A stretch of 45,008 nucleotides of DNA from NCBI RefSeq assembly GCF_013520865.1, contig NZ_JACDXJ010000004.1, positions 1 to 45,008 on the forward strand, written 5' to 3'. Of this stretch, positions 17,830 to 24,857 are shown piece by piece; position 1 is the stretch's first letter, and each line of letters starts with the position of its first letter. A program made the translations under genes and the position numbers. Below the pieces are notes generated by a model, which had not been told where the DNA came from, did no database searches, and was given only the letters and a program-made list of their open reading frames with translations. Origin of the DNA: Microvirga mediterraneensis. Its GTDB lineage: Bacteria > Pseudomonadota > Alphaproteobacteria > Rhizobiales > Beijerinckiaceae.

Positions 17830-18087
17830 TCAGGCGGGGAATTCTTTTTCCAGGATCTCCCGCAGGACATCGGCCATCATCTCGCCGCGGTCGGCGCAGG
17901 TGCGCTTGATGCGCTTGTGCAGGCTCTCGGGCACGTCGAGGGTGAGGCGTTTCATCTTCACCATCTCGACCGCTTCCTCGGCGGAGCGAACCAGGCGCTG
18001 GCCGAGATTCTCACTGCCGGCCGCCACGAACTCGTCGGCGGTGCGGGGCTTGGGCGGCGCTTTGCCAAGGGCGGTCTTCTTAGCCAT
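17830..18087 (-). CDS. Ribbon-helix-helix partition protein (ParG-like)
   Basis: An 85-aa basic protein. Residues about 45-83 form a ribbon-helix-helix DNA-binding domain (KRLTLDVPESLHKRIKR, then MADVLREILEKEF), preceded by a flexible basic N-terminal tail. That is the layout of ParG-type centromere-binding proteins of type Ib partition systems, where the tail stimulates the ParA-type ATPase. It overlaps the end of parA by 8 bp and is co-transcribed with it. It would bind a centromere and probably repress its own operon. The possible centromere was not located with confidence; the palindrome at 17779-17806 just downstream is one candidate. Confidence 0.7.
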   Translation of the reverse strand: MAKKTALGKAPPKPRTADEFVAAGSENLGQRLVRSAEEAVEMVKMKRLTLDVPESLHKRIKRTCADRGEMMADVLREILEKEFPA

Positions 18088-18766
18088 CAGGGTTCCCTAT
18101 CGTGTCGGCCACGGTTGCCAGCATGGCCTCGTAGTTGTCGCCGGCTCGCCGGATCTCGGACGCCACCTGGCGGATCTCCTTGGCCGCCTGACTGTCAGGC
18201 TCCATCTCCTCAACCGCGAGGCCCTGGGCGGCGCTCTCGGCATAGACCACACGCTGCACGAGGTGGGTCTTGAGGGTTGGAATCTCGTGCTGCGCGAGGG
18301 CCTCGGTCACGTCGCGGCCGATAGCCGTATTTGCGATCTTGCGATTGACCACAAAGACGGCTTTCAGGTTTTCCTTAAACACGCGCGCTTCCCGGATCAA
18401 GTCGACCGTATCGGCGGCAGACCATACGTCATAAGGCGAGGGCTGGACCGGGATCACGATCATGTCGCTGGCGAGCAGGATCGAACGACCGATCTCGGCC
18501 AACTGCGGGGCGCCGTCGATAATCGTCAAATCGTAATTGCGGGCCACGGCCGGCAGGTCCTTGTGCAGGGTAGGCTTGGCCATGCCGATTACCGGGAACA
18601 GTTGCTCGATCTCCCGGGCGGAGCTCCAGCGGGTGGCGCTCTTGGATTGCGGGTCGGCGTCCACTAGGAGCACGCGAGCGCCCTGGGTGGCGTAGGTGTG
18701 AGCCAAGTTCGTGGCGAGTGACGTTTTGCCTACCCCGCCTTTTTGATTCAGGACGCCGAGGATCAT
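18080..18766 (-). CDS. parA: ParA-family partition ATPase
   Basis: A 228-aa P-loop ATPase of the small ParA/ParF type, without the N-terminal HTH of large ParA proteins. The deviant Walker A motif KGGVGKTS lies at residues 9-16, the switch DADPQ follows near 36-40, and LTIIDGAP forms the Walker B region. With the downstream ribbon-helix-helix gene it forms a type Ib-like cassette, which moves plasmid copies apart over the nucleoid. In a phage with no visible integrase this indicates maintenance of an extrachromosomal circle. It overlaps the upstream gene by ATGA. Septum-site MinD or capsule kinases are excluded by the short length and the partner gene. Confidence 0.85.
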   Translation of the reverse strand: MILGVLNQKGGVGKTSLATNLAHTYATQGARVLLVDADPQSKSATRWSSAREIEQLFPVIGMAKPTLHKDLPAVARNYDLTIIDGAPQLAEIGRSILLASDMIVIPVQPSPYDVWSAADTVDLIREARVFKENLKAVFVVNRKIANTAIGRDVTEALAQHEIPTLKTHLVQRVVYAESAAQGLAVEEMEPDSQAAKEIRQVASEIRRAGDNYEAMLATVADTIGNPDG

Positions 18767-19080
18767 TTCTCGCCCCCGATCTCAAGAGGAATGTCGAACC
18801 ACCGCCGCTCTCCGTCTGCGGTCCGCATCTCTTGTTGGAGCCGGGGTGGTTGCTGTCGGAATTCCGCATACATCCGCAGCATGCCGGTGGGGTAGTAAGC
18901 CACGCGCTCGGGCCTATGGCTGTAGGGCTTGCGCTCGGTGACAATTCGCGCCTCCGATGGGAATGCCTTTCTCTCGTCGATCGCCTCCTCTAGTGCGGCG
19001 ATCAACTCCTCCCGGCTCAACTCCGTAATCGGCCTGCCTTCATAGCAGATGATGGTCGGAATTTCCTTGTCCTCACGCAT
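18763..19080 (-). CDS. Hypothetical protein, first gene of the partition operon
   Basis: A 105-aa, charged, soluble protein that I do not recognise. It opens with an acidic segment (MREDKEIPTIICYEGRPITE), a helical acidic stretch follows, and the middle is rich in Arg, Tyr and Pro. The ATG is preferred over a GTG eight codons upstream because GGGAGACGGGA lies directly before it. The stop overlaps the parA start by 4 bp, so the two are probably coupled. It may be a partition accessory or a regulator. Confidence 0.6.
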   Translation of the reverse strand: MREDKEIPTIICYEGRPITELSREELIAALEEAIDERKAFPSEARIVTERKPYSHRPERVAYYPTGMLRMYAEFRQQPPRLQQEMRTADGERRWFDIPLEIGGEK

Positions 19081-19129
19081 TCCCGTCTCCCGTCGTTTCG
19101 CCACAGATACAGATTTACGATTATCAGGA

Positions 19130-19154
19130 CCAGAGAAAGGACGGCGAACCGTCC
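19130..19154 (-). terminator. Leftward hairpin terminator or attenuator
   Basis: Read leftward, GGACGG-TTCG-CCGTCC forms a perfect 6-bp stem on a stable UUCG tetraloop and is followed by TTTCTCTG. It lies between the recombination genes and the partition operon, and could uncouple their expression. The tail is only moderately U-rich. Confidence 0.5.
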
Positions 19155-19174
19155 CATCCCTGGCCTATTTCGAC

Positions 19175-19471
19175 TTAGTTGAGCGTGACTTCCTCGAACC
19201 GCGCGGGGGCTCGGCCTCTTCCTCCGCGCCCGAAGAGAGGGGAGACCTTCGCCTCCTCGTCGGTCTCGGAGCCTGCGCGGCCCGTGCCGGTGTTGCGGCT
19301 GGTGAAGAGTTGGTCGAACTTCTCGACCTCGGCAATCTCCACAATCCGGGAAATGTCGCCATGTTCGGCGGCCTGCACGGCCTTGGCCTTGGCAATCGTA
19401 TCGTTGATATCTTTCTGATCAACCGGCACGAACAGTTTTATCGTGACCGAATAGCCTGCTTGTCTAGCCAT
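19175..19471 (-). CDS. Hypothetical protein downstream of recT
   Basis: A 98-aa protein that I do not recognise. The first half is a mixed alpha/beta segment (SVTIKLFVPVDQKDINDTIA) followed by an acidic helix; the C-terminal third is a low-complexity Gly/Arg-rich tail (GRGGRGRAPARF). It lies about 100 bp below recT and before a leftward hairpin. The Gly/Arg tail could bind nucleic acid, and the position suggests a recombination accessory role, but neither is demonstrated. Confidence 0.55.
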   Translation of the reverse strand: MARQAGYSVTIKLFVPVDQKDINDTIAKAKAVQAAEHGDISRIVEIAEVEKFDQLFTSRNTGTGRAGSETDEEAKVSPLFGRGGRGRAPARFEEVTLN

Positions 19472-19530
19472 CTGCCTTTTCCTTTACTTGATTGTTCTTG
19501 GCCCCGAGGTTGGTTCCTCTTGCCGTTATT

Positions 19531-19562
19531 CCGGGATCGGGTGTTGCTGCACCTGACCCCGG
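19531..19562. other. Intercistronic hairpin between recT and the next gene
   Basis: CCGGGATCGGGTG (19531-19543) and CACCTGACCCCGG (19550-19562) pair over 13 positions with one mismatch and one wobble, leaving a 6-nt loop. It lies 9 bp beyond the recT stop codon. No U-tract follows leftward, so RNA processing or mRNA stabilisation is more likely than termination. Confidence 0.5.
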
Positions 19563-19571
19563 CTTTTGACT

Positions 19572-20537
19572 TCAGATCACGTCGTCGTCGGGGCTGTTGC
19601 CCTCGTCCGGGTCGGTGGTCTGATCCTCCTGCGAGCCTTCCTCTGCTGCGGGCTCGCTGAAATCTGCATCCAGGATCTCGCCGGTTTTGGGATCGTGCGG
19701 CGGCTCGTTGTTGAGAGCGGCGGCCGCAGCTCCTGCCTTCTTGCGCGCAGGCTTTGCCGGTTCGGTCTTGGTCTCCTCTACGGGCTCGGCCTTGGCGTCG
19801 ATGGTGGCCGGGGGGTCGTAGTCTTCACTGTCGAAGATCCTGCGGAGATCGGCGTCCATGGGTAGGTCTTTGGAGTGGCGCCGCAGGCAGGTCTTTTTCC
19901 ACATTTCCTCTTCGTCGGTTACCCAGGGCCCACTATTACTTGAGCGCGACCGGGCTTTGATCTTGAGTACTTGGTCCTTGCGCATAACGCAGCGCGAAAT
20001 TGAGCCATCACGAAGCCGAGCGATACTATAAACAAGGACTGGCTTGCCTGGATCACGGTCATAGATCGGATTGTGCCTGATGAATCCATCGTCTCCGGCC
20101 TGCCATTCGAATCGTCCCTCGTCGAGTTCTTGCTGATAAACAATCGTCTGGTCAAGGGTGCTGACTTCTCCAGTATTTCTGATGCGCTTTATCAGTCCAT
20201 TGCGCATTGGTATATATTGAGCCGTTTTTACTATCTTATCGACATACTGACCGTGCTCGTTTCGTACTTTTTTTGTACTGTTAAATTTGACGATTGCCGC
20301 CTCACGACCGTCGATGATCAGCCCATCCTGGGCGGCCTTGGTGACACTATCTAGAACAGATTGTGGATCACAATCAAGGAGTTCGGGCTGGCGCTGGATC
20401 GTGGCCTTGAATGTCTTAATGAAGCGTTCACTCGGCACGGCCATGGGCAGGAGTGCGGCAATATCGCTCTTTCGTTTTTCGATCAAAGCAACGACGGGGT
20501 TAACGGGTTTGGTGGTGGCGACTGCGGTTCCGGCCAT
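19572..20537 (-). CDS. recT: RecT-family single-strand annealing protein
   Basis: A 321-aa RecT-type recombinase that coats single-stranded DNA and anneals complementary strands. The family core runs from about residue 10 to 240: an FIKTFKATIQRQPELLDCDP-like opening, the AAQDGLIIDGREAAIVKFN motif, a QYIPMRNGLIKRI strand and a WVTDEEEMWKKTCLRRHSK helix. The C-terminal 80 residues are acidic and disordered, with alanine/proline linkers, typical of a tail that recruits other proteins. It follows the PD-(D/E)XK exonuclease by 36 bp, forming a RecE/RecT-like pair. Such pairs support phage recombination, genome circularisation and concatemer formation. Confidence 0.9.
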   Translation of the reverse strand: MAGTAVATTKPVNPVVALIEKRKSDIAALLPMAVPSERFIKTFKATIQRQPELLDCDPQSVLDSVTKAAQDGLIIDGREAAIVKFNSTKKVRNEHGQYVDKIVKTAQYIPMRNGLIKRIRNTGEVSTLDQTIVYQQELDEGRFEWQAGDDGFIRHNPIYDRDPGKPVLVYSIARLRDGSISRCVMRKDQVLKIKARSRSSNSGPWVTDEEEMWKKTCLRRHSKDLPMDADLRRIFDSEDYDPPATIDAKAEPVEETKTEPAKPARKKAGAAAAALNNEPPHDPKTGEILDADFSEPAAEEGSQEDQTTDPDEGNSPDDDVI

Positions 20538-20573
20538 GGATTCAATCCTTGTCTGAGATGGGGCGAGGGCGGG

Positions 20574-21392
20574 TTATTCGGCGGCTTCGAGGGAGGGATT
20601 GACGAACCGGAACGCCCATTTTGGCAGGCGCAATTCCTGCACCTTGTCGGCATATCCGGGCCACTGATTTGTCCGGCGGCATTCGGCATAGATTTTCAGG
20701 GCCGTGCGGTAGATCTGGCGGCCCTCGTCCACGCTGTCGGGGTCGAGCTCGTAGACCGCGAACAGGTAGGGCGGCTCCTTTTCCACGACGATGAACACGA
20801 ACCCGCCCACGTCGCCGCCGCCGGCCAACTGCCAGCCGTCGGAGTAATAGGCCTCCTGGACGTGGTAGCCGTAGTTCGCCACGTCGCGCGAGAAACTGTC
20901 GTGAGCGGCTGACTTCGAGGTCTTGATATCGCCGATCAGGGCGTTCTTGCGGGAGTACACGTCCGGACGCGCCCGGCACAGCTCGCCGGTCTCCTCATCG
21001 ATCCAGTAGGCGGACTGTTCCACGGCGGCGTCGGCCCGCAGGGCGCGTACGATCGGATGCCGCTCGGCCACGTCGCGGATCCTCAGGACGGCTTCCATCT
21101 CCTCGGGGTTCAGCAGCGTGAAGCCCTGGTTGATCAGGTAGGCGGCGGCGTCCTTGTAGACGTTGCTGTTTTTATTGCCCGCGGGGGCGACGCAATAGCT
21201 CTTCTCGAACAGGTGCGGCTCGAGGATCGCGGTGTGTGCGGCCGTGCCGAAGTCCTTCGCCTTGCTGGTCTTGCGCTCGGCGCCGATGAAATGCGCGGGC
21301 GTGCGCTGCCAGATCTCCCAGAGACCCGACTTCGAGATGCCGGGGCCGGAATGATAGGCCTCGTTCGTGATCTGGTGAATTCCCGTTTCCAT
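20574..21392 (-). CDS. PD-(D/E)XK exonuclease, RecE/exodeoxyribonuclease VIII-like
   Basis: A 272-aa nuclease that should resect double-stranded ends for RecT. Motifs: FGTAAHTAILEP near residue 50 with the conserved His, RPDVY with the catalytic Asp, IGDIKTSKSA with the D-x-K pair, and VQEAYYSDGW giving the Q-x3-Y of RecB-like nucleases. These match the DUF3799-type group often paired with RecT. The ATG before ETGIHQITNEAYH is chosen because the family begins with that 'YH.GPGISKS' segment; longer frames run into the operator region. It is the first gene of the leftward operon driven from the shared promoter region at 21424-21463. Confidence 0.85.
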   Translation of the reverse strand: METGIHQITNEAYHSGPGISKSGLWEIWQRTPAHFIGAERKTSKAKDFGTAAHTAILEPHLFEKSYCVAPAGNKNSNVYKDAAAYLINQGFTLLNPEEMEAVLRIRDVAERHPIVRALRADAAVEQSAYWIDEETGELCRARPDVYSRKNALIGDIKTSKSAAHDSFSRDVANYGYHVQEAYYSDGWQLAGGGDVGGFVFIVVEKEPPYLFAVYELDPDSVDEGRQIYRTALKIYAECRRTNQWPGYADKVQELRLPKWAFRFVNPSLEAAE

Positions 21393-21423
21393 ATTGTGAC
21401 CCGTATTTAATGCCAACGTCACC

Positions 21424-21463
21424 AAAATATCTGTTGTTCGCCATGTGTCAACATGCTTATATA
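21424..21463. promoter_or_regulatory. Divergent promoters overlapping an operator-like 17-mer
   Basis: The element GTTCGCCATGTGTCAAC (21436-21452) matches 16 of 17 bases of a sequence found twice more, at 32627-32643 and (inverted) at 33198-33214. Leftward, it holds TTGACA (21446-21451) with TATTTT 16 bp away, pointing at the exonuclease/recT/par operon. Rightward, TTGTTC (21434-21439) and TATATA (21458-21463) are 18 bp apart and point at the HTH gene. A protein bound here would cover both promoters. The HTH protein encoded next door is the obvious candidate. Confidence 0.6.
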
Positions 21464-21498
21464 TGTTCACTGAAATTTTTCTGACGGGGTTAATCCGG

Positions 21499-21831
21499 AT
21501 GGCCGAGAAACGGGACACGAAAGCGCGACGCTTATTCGAGTTGTTCGACGGCGTGGGGAAACTCGCGGCCGAATTGGGCGTCTCGAAATCAGTCGTCTCG
21601 CGCTGGGACAGCGAGGGCAAGCGCGGCAACCACGGCAGCGTTCCGACGCACTACAATCTGCGCGTGATGGAGGCGGCCAAGCGTGTCGGTCTTGATCTGT
21701 ACGCGGTCTCGGCCTGTCTCGACGAGCGGATCTGCCCCTGCTGCAAGCGTCCGCTCGACGCGGGGATGACGTTCAACCGGCGTTATCTGCTCGACGTTCT
21801 CGCCGGTCTGCGTGAGGGAGGCGTCGTATGA
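21499..21831 (+). CDS. HTH transcriptional regulator (Cro/CI-type candidate)
   Basis: A 110-aa DNA-binding protein. Residues about 19-37 form a helix-turn-helix (GKLAAELGVSKSVVSRWDSE), preceded by a short helix and followed by helices ending near residue 65. The C-terminal part has a cysteine cluster (ICPCCKRPLDAG) that could be a small zinc knuckle. It is divergent from the exonuclease/recT/par operon and lies beside the 17-bp operator-like repeat, so it is the best candidate for the master regulator. There is no S24 peptidase domain, so a LexA-like cleavage switch is not expected. The ATG before AEKRDTKA is preferred; an upstream GTG/ATG frame runs into the promoter. Confidence 0.75.
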   Translation: MAEKRDTKARRLFELFDGVGKLAAELGVSKSVVSRWDSEGKRGNHGSVPTHYNLRVMEAAKRVGLDLYAVSACLDERICPCCKRPLDAGMTFNRRYLLDVLAGLREGGVV

Positions 21832-22100
21832 GCATGAAGTGGATCACACCCGAACGCGCCGGGGAGAGCCATAAGCTTTGGGAGATGCTGGTCGACGACG
21901 ACGGGCGGGTCGTGGCCTCTGTCGAGCGGTTCTATGAGACCATGCCAACTTACGCGAACGTCTACGCTCCTGAGCATCAGCGCCGCGTGGTCTCTCTCTA
22001 CGACTACGATCTCAAAAGGGTCGTTCCCAGTATCGAGGAGCAGGACAAGCGGGCACGGGAGTGGTGCGAGGCTTCCGTGAAAAACGGGGGGGATGCATGA
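21828..22100 (+). CDS. Hypothetical protein between HTH regulator and sigma factor
   Basis: A 90-aa soluble protein with no family that I recognise. It has an N-terminal KWITPERAGESHKLWEML helix, a beta-like centre (DGRVVASVERFYETM) and a lysine-rich C-terminus. It is joined to both neighbours by 4-bp ATGA overlaps, so its product should be made together with the regulator and the sigma factor. A co-regulator or anti-sigma role is possible from this position only. Confidence 0.6.
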   Translation: MSMKWITPERAGESHKLWEMLVDDDGRVVASVERFYETMPTYANVYAPEHQRRVVSLYDYDLKRVVPSIEEQDKRAREWCEASVKNGGDA

Positions 22101-22576
22101 CCCGACCGGCCGAGTTCGATCGCGCCGTGGTGGCGCTGCTGGTGAACCTGCGGGCCTTCGCTCTGTCGCTGACGCGCGATCGCACCAAGGCGGAGGATCT
22201 CGTGCAGGAGACCTGCATGCGTGCGCTTGGGTCCTGGGATCATTTCGAGCCTGGCACGAACCTTGGGGCATGGCTCTTCACGATGATGAGGAACCGCCAT
22301 TACGAGTTGTCGCGCCGGGCAGCCCGCATGGTGGAGGACCCGGAGGGCCTGATGGCGGCCATGCTGGAAACACCGGGGGATCAGGAGCCGCGCGTCGCCC
22401 TCGCGGACGCTCTGCGCCATCTCGGGGCAACGAACCCGGCCTATGGCGAGGCGGCCGTGCTGGCAGGCGAGGGCTATTCTCTTGAGGAAATCGCGCATGC
22501 GCAGGGTGTCCCGACCGGCACCGTGAAAAGCCGCATCAACCGGGGGCGGGCGTATCTGGCGGGGATGGTGGCGTGA
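22097..22576 (+). CDS. ECF sigma factor (EcfG-like)
   Basis: A 159-aa sigma-70 family protein with only regions 2 and 4, as in ECF factors. Region 2 spans about 8-75, with KAEDLVQETCMRALGSWDHF and the core-binding/-10-recognition helix NLGAWLFTMMRNRHYE. Region 4 spans about 128-155, with the HTH YSLEEIAHAQGVPTGTVKSR. The pattern is closest to EcfG, the general stress sigma factor of alphaproteobacteria. It would direct host RNA polymerase to new promoters, perhaps phage late or host stress promoters. The phage has no RNA polymerase of its own. ATGA and GTGA overlaps tie it to both neighbours. Confidence 0.8.
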   Translation: MTRPAEFDRAVVALLVNLRAFALSLTRDRTKAEDLVQETCMRALGSWDHFEPGTNLGAWLFTMMRNRHYELSRRAARMVEDPEGLMAAMLETPGDQEPRVALADALRHLGATNPAYGEAAVLAGEGYSLEEIAHAQGVPTGTVKSRINRGRAYLAGMVA

Positions 22577-24024
22577 CCCTGACCCTCCGTCCCTTCCAGG
22601 CGGATCTCGTGCAGGAGGTCCGCGCTCAACTCCGTCAGCACCAGTCCGTGGTGCTCCAGGTTCCGACCGGCGCCGGCAAAACCGTCATGGGCGCGTCCAT
22701 GATGATCAACAACCGTGCCAAGGGCAAACGCGCCTGGTTCATGACGCACCGGGACTTCCTCATCGACCAGACGGCGCAGACGTTCGATCGCGCGGGGCTC
22801 GACCATGCCTTCATCGCCTCGGGCTGGCCGTACTATCCGCAGCACCCGACGCAGATCGTGTCCATTCAGACCGTCGTGCGGCGCCTCGACCTGCTGACGC
22901 CGCCGGATCTGCTCATCTGGGACGAGGGCCACCACATCGCGGCCGGATCCTGGGCGAAGATTTTCGAGTGGGCCAAGGGCGCCAAGCACATCATCCTGAC
23001 CGCCACGCCCGCGCGCCTCGATGGGCGGGGCCTGAACGACTATGCCGGCCATATGGTGCGCGGGCCATCGGTGTCGTGGCTGATGGAGCAGGGCTACCTC
23101 TCCAAGTATCGGGCCTTCGCGCCGTCGATGCCGGATCTCACGGGCGTGCATACCCGCATGGGCGATTATGTGGCGAGTGAGTTGGACGATGCCTACGGGT
23201 CGGTCCTGATCGGGGACATGGTGAGCCACTATCAGCGCCTCGCCATGGGCAAGCGGGCCATGTATTTCGCCACGTCGATCAAGAAATCAAAGCAGATCGT
23301 GGACACCTTCAACGCCGCGGGGATACCTGCGGCACACCTCGACGGGACCACCCCAAGGAACGAACGCGCCATGGTTGCGCGGGCCGTGGCCAAGGGCGAC
23401 GTGATGGTGATCAGTAATTGCAGCCTCGCCGGCGAGGGCTACGACCTGTCGGCACAGGCGGGCATGGACGTGACGCTCGAAGTGGTCGGGCTCGCGCGTC
23501 CGACGCAATCGTTGTCCCTGTACCTGCAGATGGTCGGGCGTGCGCTGCGGCCGAAAACTGAGCCGGCGATCATCCTTGACCATGCCGGGTGCCTCATCAA
23601 GCACGGCCTGCCCGACGACGAGCGCGAGTGGAAGCTTGAAGGGACGGAGAAGAAGAAACAGGCCTCCGGCGGCACGGTCCGCACCTGCGAGGAATGTTTC
23701 GGCGTCTATCCCATGCAGAAGTCCAAGTGTCCCTATTGCGGGCACGTGCACCAGGTCGCAGCCTCGGCGGCGCGCGAGGTGAAGCAGGTCGACGGCACCC
23801 TCGAGGAGGTGGATCCGGTGAAGCTGCGGGAGCGCAGGAAGGCGGAGGAGAAAGAGGCCACGACCGTGGAGGATCTGATCAAGCTCGGCAAGATGCGCGG
23901 CTACAAGGATCCGATCGGATGGGCGGCCAACATGATGACGGTCCGCAAGAAGTATGAGCGCGGCCGTGAGCAGATGGCACAGCGCCGGGCAGAGCACCAG
24001 GCGGCAACGTTGAGGTTGTGGTGA
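22573..24024 (+). CDS. SF2 DEAD/DEAH-box helicase with zinc finger
   Basis: A 483-aa superfamily 2 helicase. Motif I is VPTGAGKT (about 30-37), motif II DEGHH (about 117-121), motif III TATPARLDG, and motif VI QMVGRALR. A four-cysteine zinc finger follows near 371-391 (CEECFGVYPMQKSKCPYCGH), then a basic helical tail. Similar helicases occur in phage replication modules and remodel branched DNA or displace strands. The start is a GTG overlapping the sigma factor stop (GTGA), and the stop overlaps the nuclease start (TGATG). The pairing with a VRR-NUC nuclease suggests a joint role in processing replication or recombination intermediates. Confidence 0.9.
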   Translation: MTLTLRPFQADLVQEVRAQLRQHQSVVLQVPTGAGKTVMGASMMINNRAKGKRAWFMTHRDFLIDQTAQTFDRAGLDHAFIASGWPYYPQHPTQIVSIQTVVRRLDLLTPPDLLIWDEGHHIAAGSWAKIFEWAKGAKHIILTATPARLDGRGLNDYAGHMVRGPSVSWLMEQGYLSKYRAFAPSMPDLTGVHTRMGDYVASELDDAYGSVLIGDMVSHYQRLAMGKRAMYFATSIKKSKQIVDTFNAAGIPAAHLDGTTPRNERAMVARAVAKGDVMVISNCSLAGEGYDLSAQAGMDVTLEVVGLARPTQSLSLYLQMVGRALRPKTEPAIILDHAGCLIKHGLPDDEREWKLEGTEKKKQASGGTVRTCEECFGVYPMQKSKCPYCGHVHQVAASAAREVKQVDGTLEEVDPVKLRERRKAEEKEATTVEDLIKLGKMRGYKDPIGWAANMMTVRKKYERGREQMAQRRAEHQAATLRLW

Positions 24025-24431
24025 TGGAACGCGAGCTGATCGACGTCATTCTCACGCGGGCGTCGGAGCTCGGCGCGCGCCTCTTTCGGGTCAACACGGG
24101 ACAGGCCTGGACCGGAGAGGTTGTCCGCAACAAGGGCAGCGGCAAGCAGGCCGTGTTCCTGGGGCCGAACGACATCGTGCTCCGCAATGCGCGGCCGTTC
24201 CGGGCCGGTCTCGTCAAGGGTGGCTCCGACATGATCGGGATCACACCCGTGGTGATCACGCCCGATATGGTCGGCAAGACGGTCGGCGCGTTCACGGCCT
24301 ACGAGGCGAAGACGGGTCGACTAAAAGCCACGGAAGAGCAGGGCAAGTTCCTGGAGATGGTGCGTCGCCTCGGCGGGATCGGCAAGGTGGTGCGCTCGGT
24401 GGAGGATATCGAGCGGGTGCCGGATCTCTGA
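24024..24431 (+). CDS. VRR-NUC domain nuclease
   Basis: A 135-aa nuclease of the VRR-NUC branch of the PD-(D/E)XK superfamily, seen in phages as a stand-alone domain. Visible motifs: the N-terminal Glu in MERELIDVILTRA, the GGSDMIGI segment with the active-site Asp, FTAYEAKTGR with the E-x-K pair, and a following Gln helix (ATEEQGKFLEMV). Stand-alone members can act on DNA junctions. The ATG is chosen over a GTG 6 bp upstream because it overlaps the helicase stop. It is the last gene of the rightward operon and is followed by a hairpin. Confidence 0.85.
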   Translation: MERELIDVILTRASELGARLFRVNTGQAWTGEVVRNKGSGKQAVFLGPNDIVLRNARPFRAGLVKGGSDMIGITPVVITPDMVGKTVGAFTAYEAKTGRLKATEEQGKFLEMVRRLGGIGKVVRSVEDIERVPDL

Positions 24432-24436
24432 AACGA

Positions 24437-24470
24437 ACAAACCCGGCAGCGCGAAGCGTACCGGGCTTGT
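24437..24470. terminator. Bidirectional terminator between convergent operons
   Basis: ACAAACCCGG (24437-24446) pairs with CCGGGCTTGT (24461-24470) with one mismatch, and an inner CGC-GAA-GCG hairpin fills the loop. Read leftward, TTTGTTCGTTT follows the CCGGG stem, so it suits the primase operon best. Rightward the tail is weaker. Confidence 0.65.
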
Positions 24471-24518
24471 CCTGTGGCAATATCCCCGACGGGAAAATCA
24501 GGAACGGTTTTAGAATAG

Positions 24519-24857
24519 TCATTCCTCGTCTGGGGTCAAGGACTCATCGTGGTAAACGTCGTCTAAATCTGGCATTTCCTCGGGTGCCGGGCGCAACATT
24601 TTGTGCGCCTCGATCACGGTCTCGCGGTTCTCCTGGATCCATTTCAGGGTGGCGAGAATCGCGTGCCGTCTGCGTCGCCGGTCGGTGGCCTGCATCGGCG
24701 TGATCTGGCCTGACGCCGTGCGCCGCTGCAGGTCGAATTCCGTCTCGGTGATGATCGACAGCATCTCGGCGCACTGGTCGTCGATCGGCACGCGATCGGC
24801 GCGGTGGTCAATCGTCTGACGCACCGGGTATGGCAAAGCAGTTGACGGGCTTCCCAT
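24519..24857 (-). CDS. Hypothetical protein downstream of primase-helicase
   Basis: A 112-aa soluble protein that I do not recognise. The middle is a helical, Arg-rich region (QATDRRRRRHAILATLKWIQ) and the C-terminus is very acidic (PDLDDVYHDESLTPDEE). The chosen ATG overlaps the primase gene by 50 bp; a GTG 22 codons in would nearly abolish the overlap. It is the last gene of the leftward replication operon. The basic middle and acidic tail would suit a nucleic-acid-binding accessory protein, which is only a guess. Confidence 0.6.
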   Translation of the reverse strand: MGSPSTALPYPVRQTIDHRADRVPIDDQCAEMLSIITETEFDLQRRTASGQITPMQATDRRRRRHAILATLKWIQENRETVIEAHKMLRPAPEEMPDLDDVYHDESLTPDEE

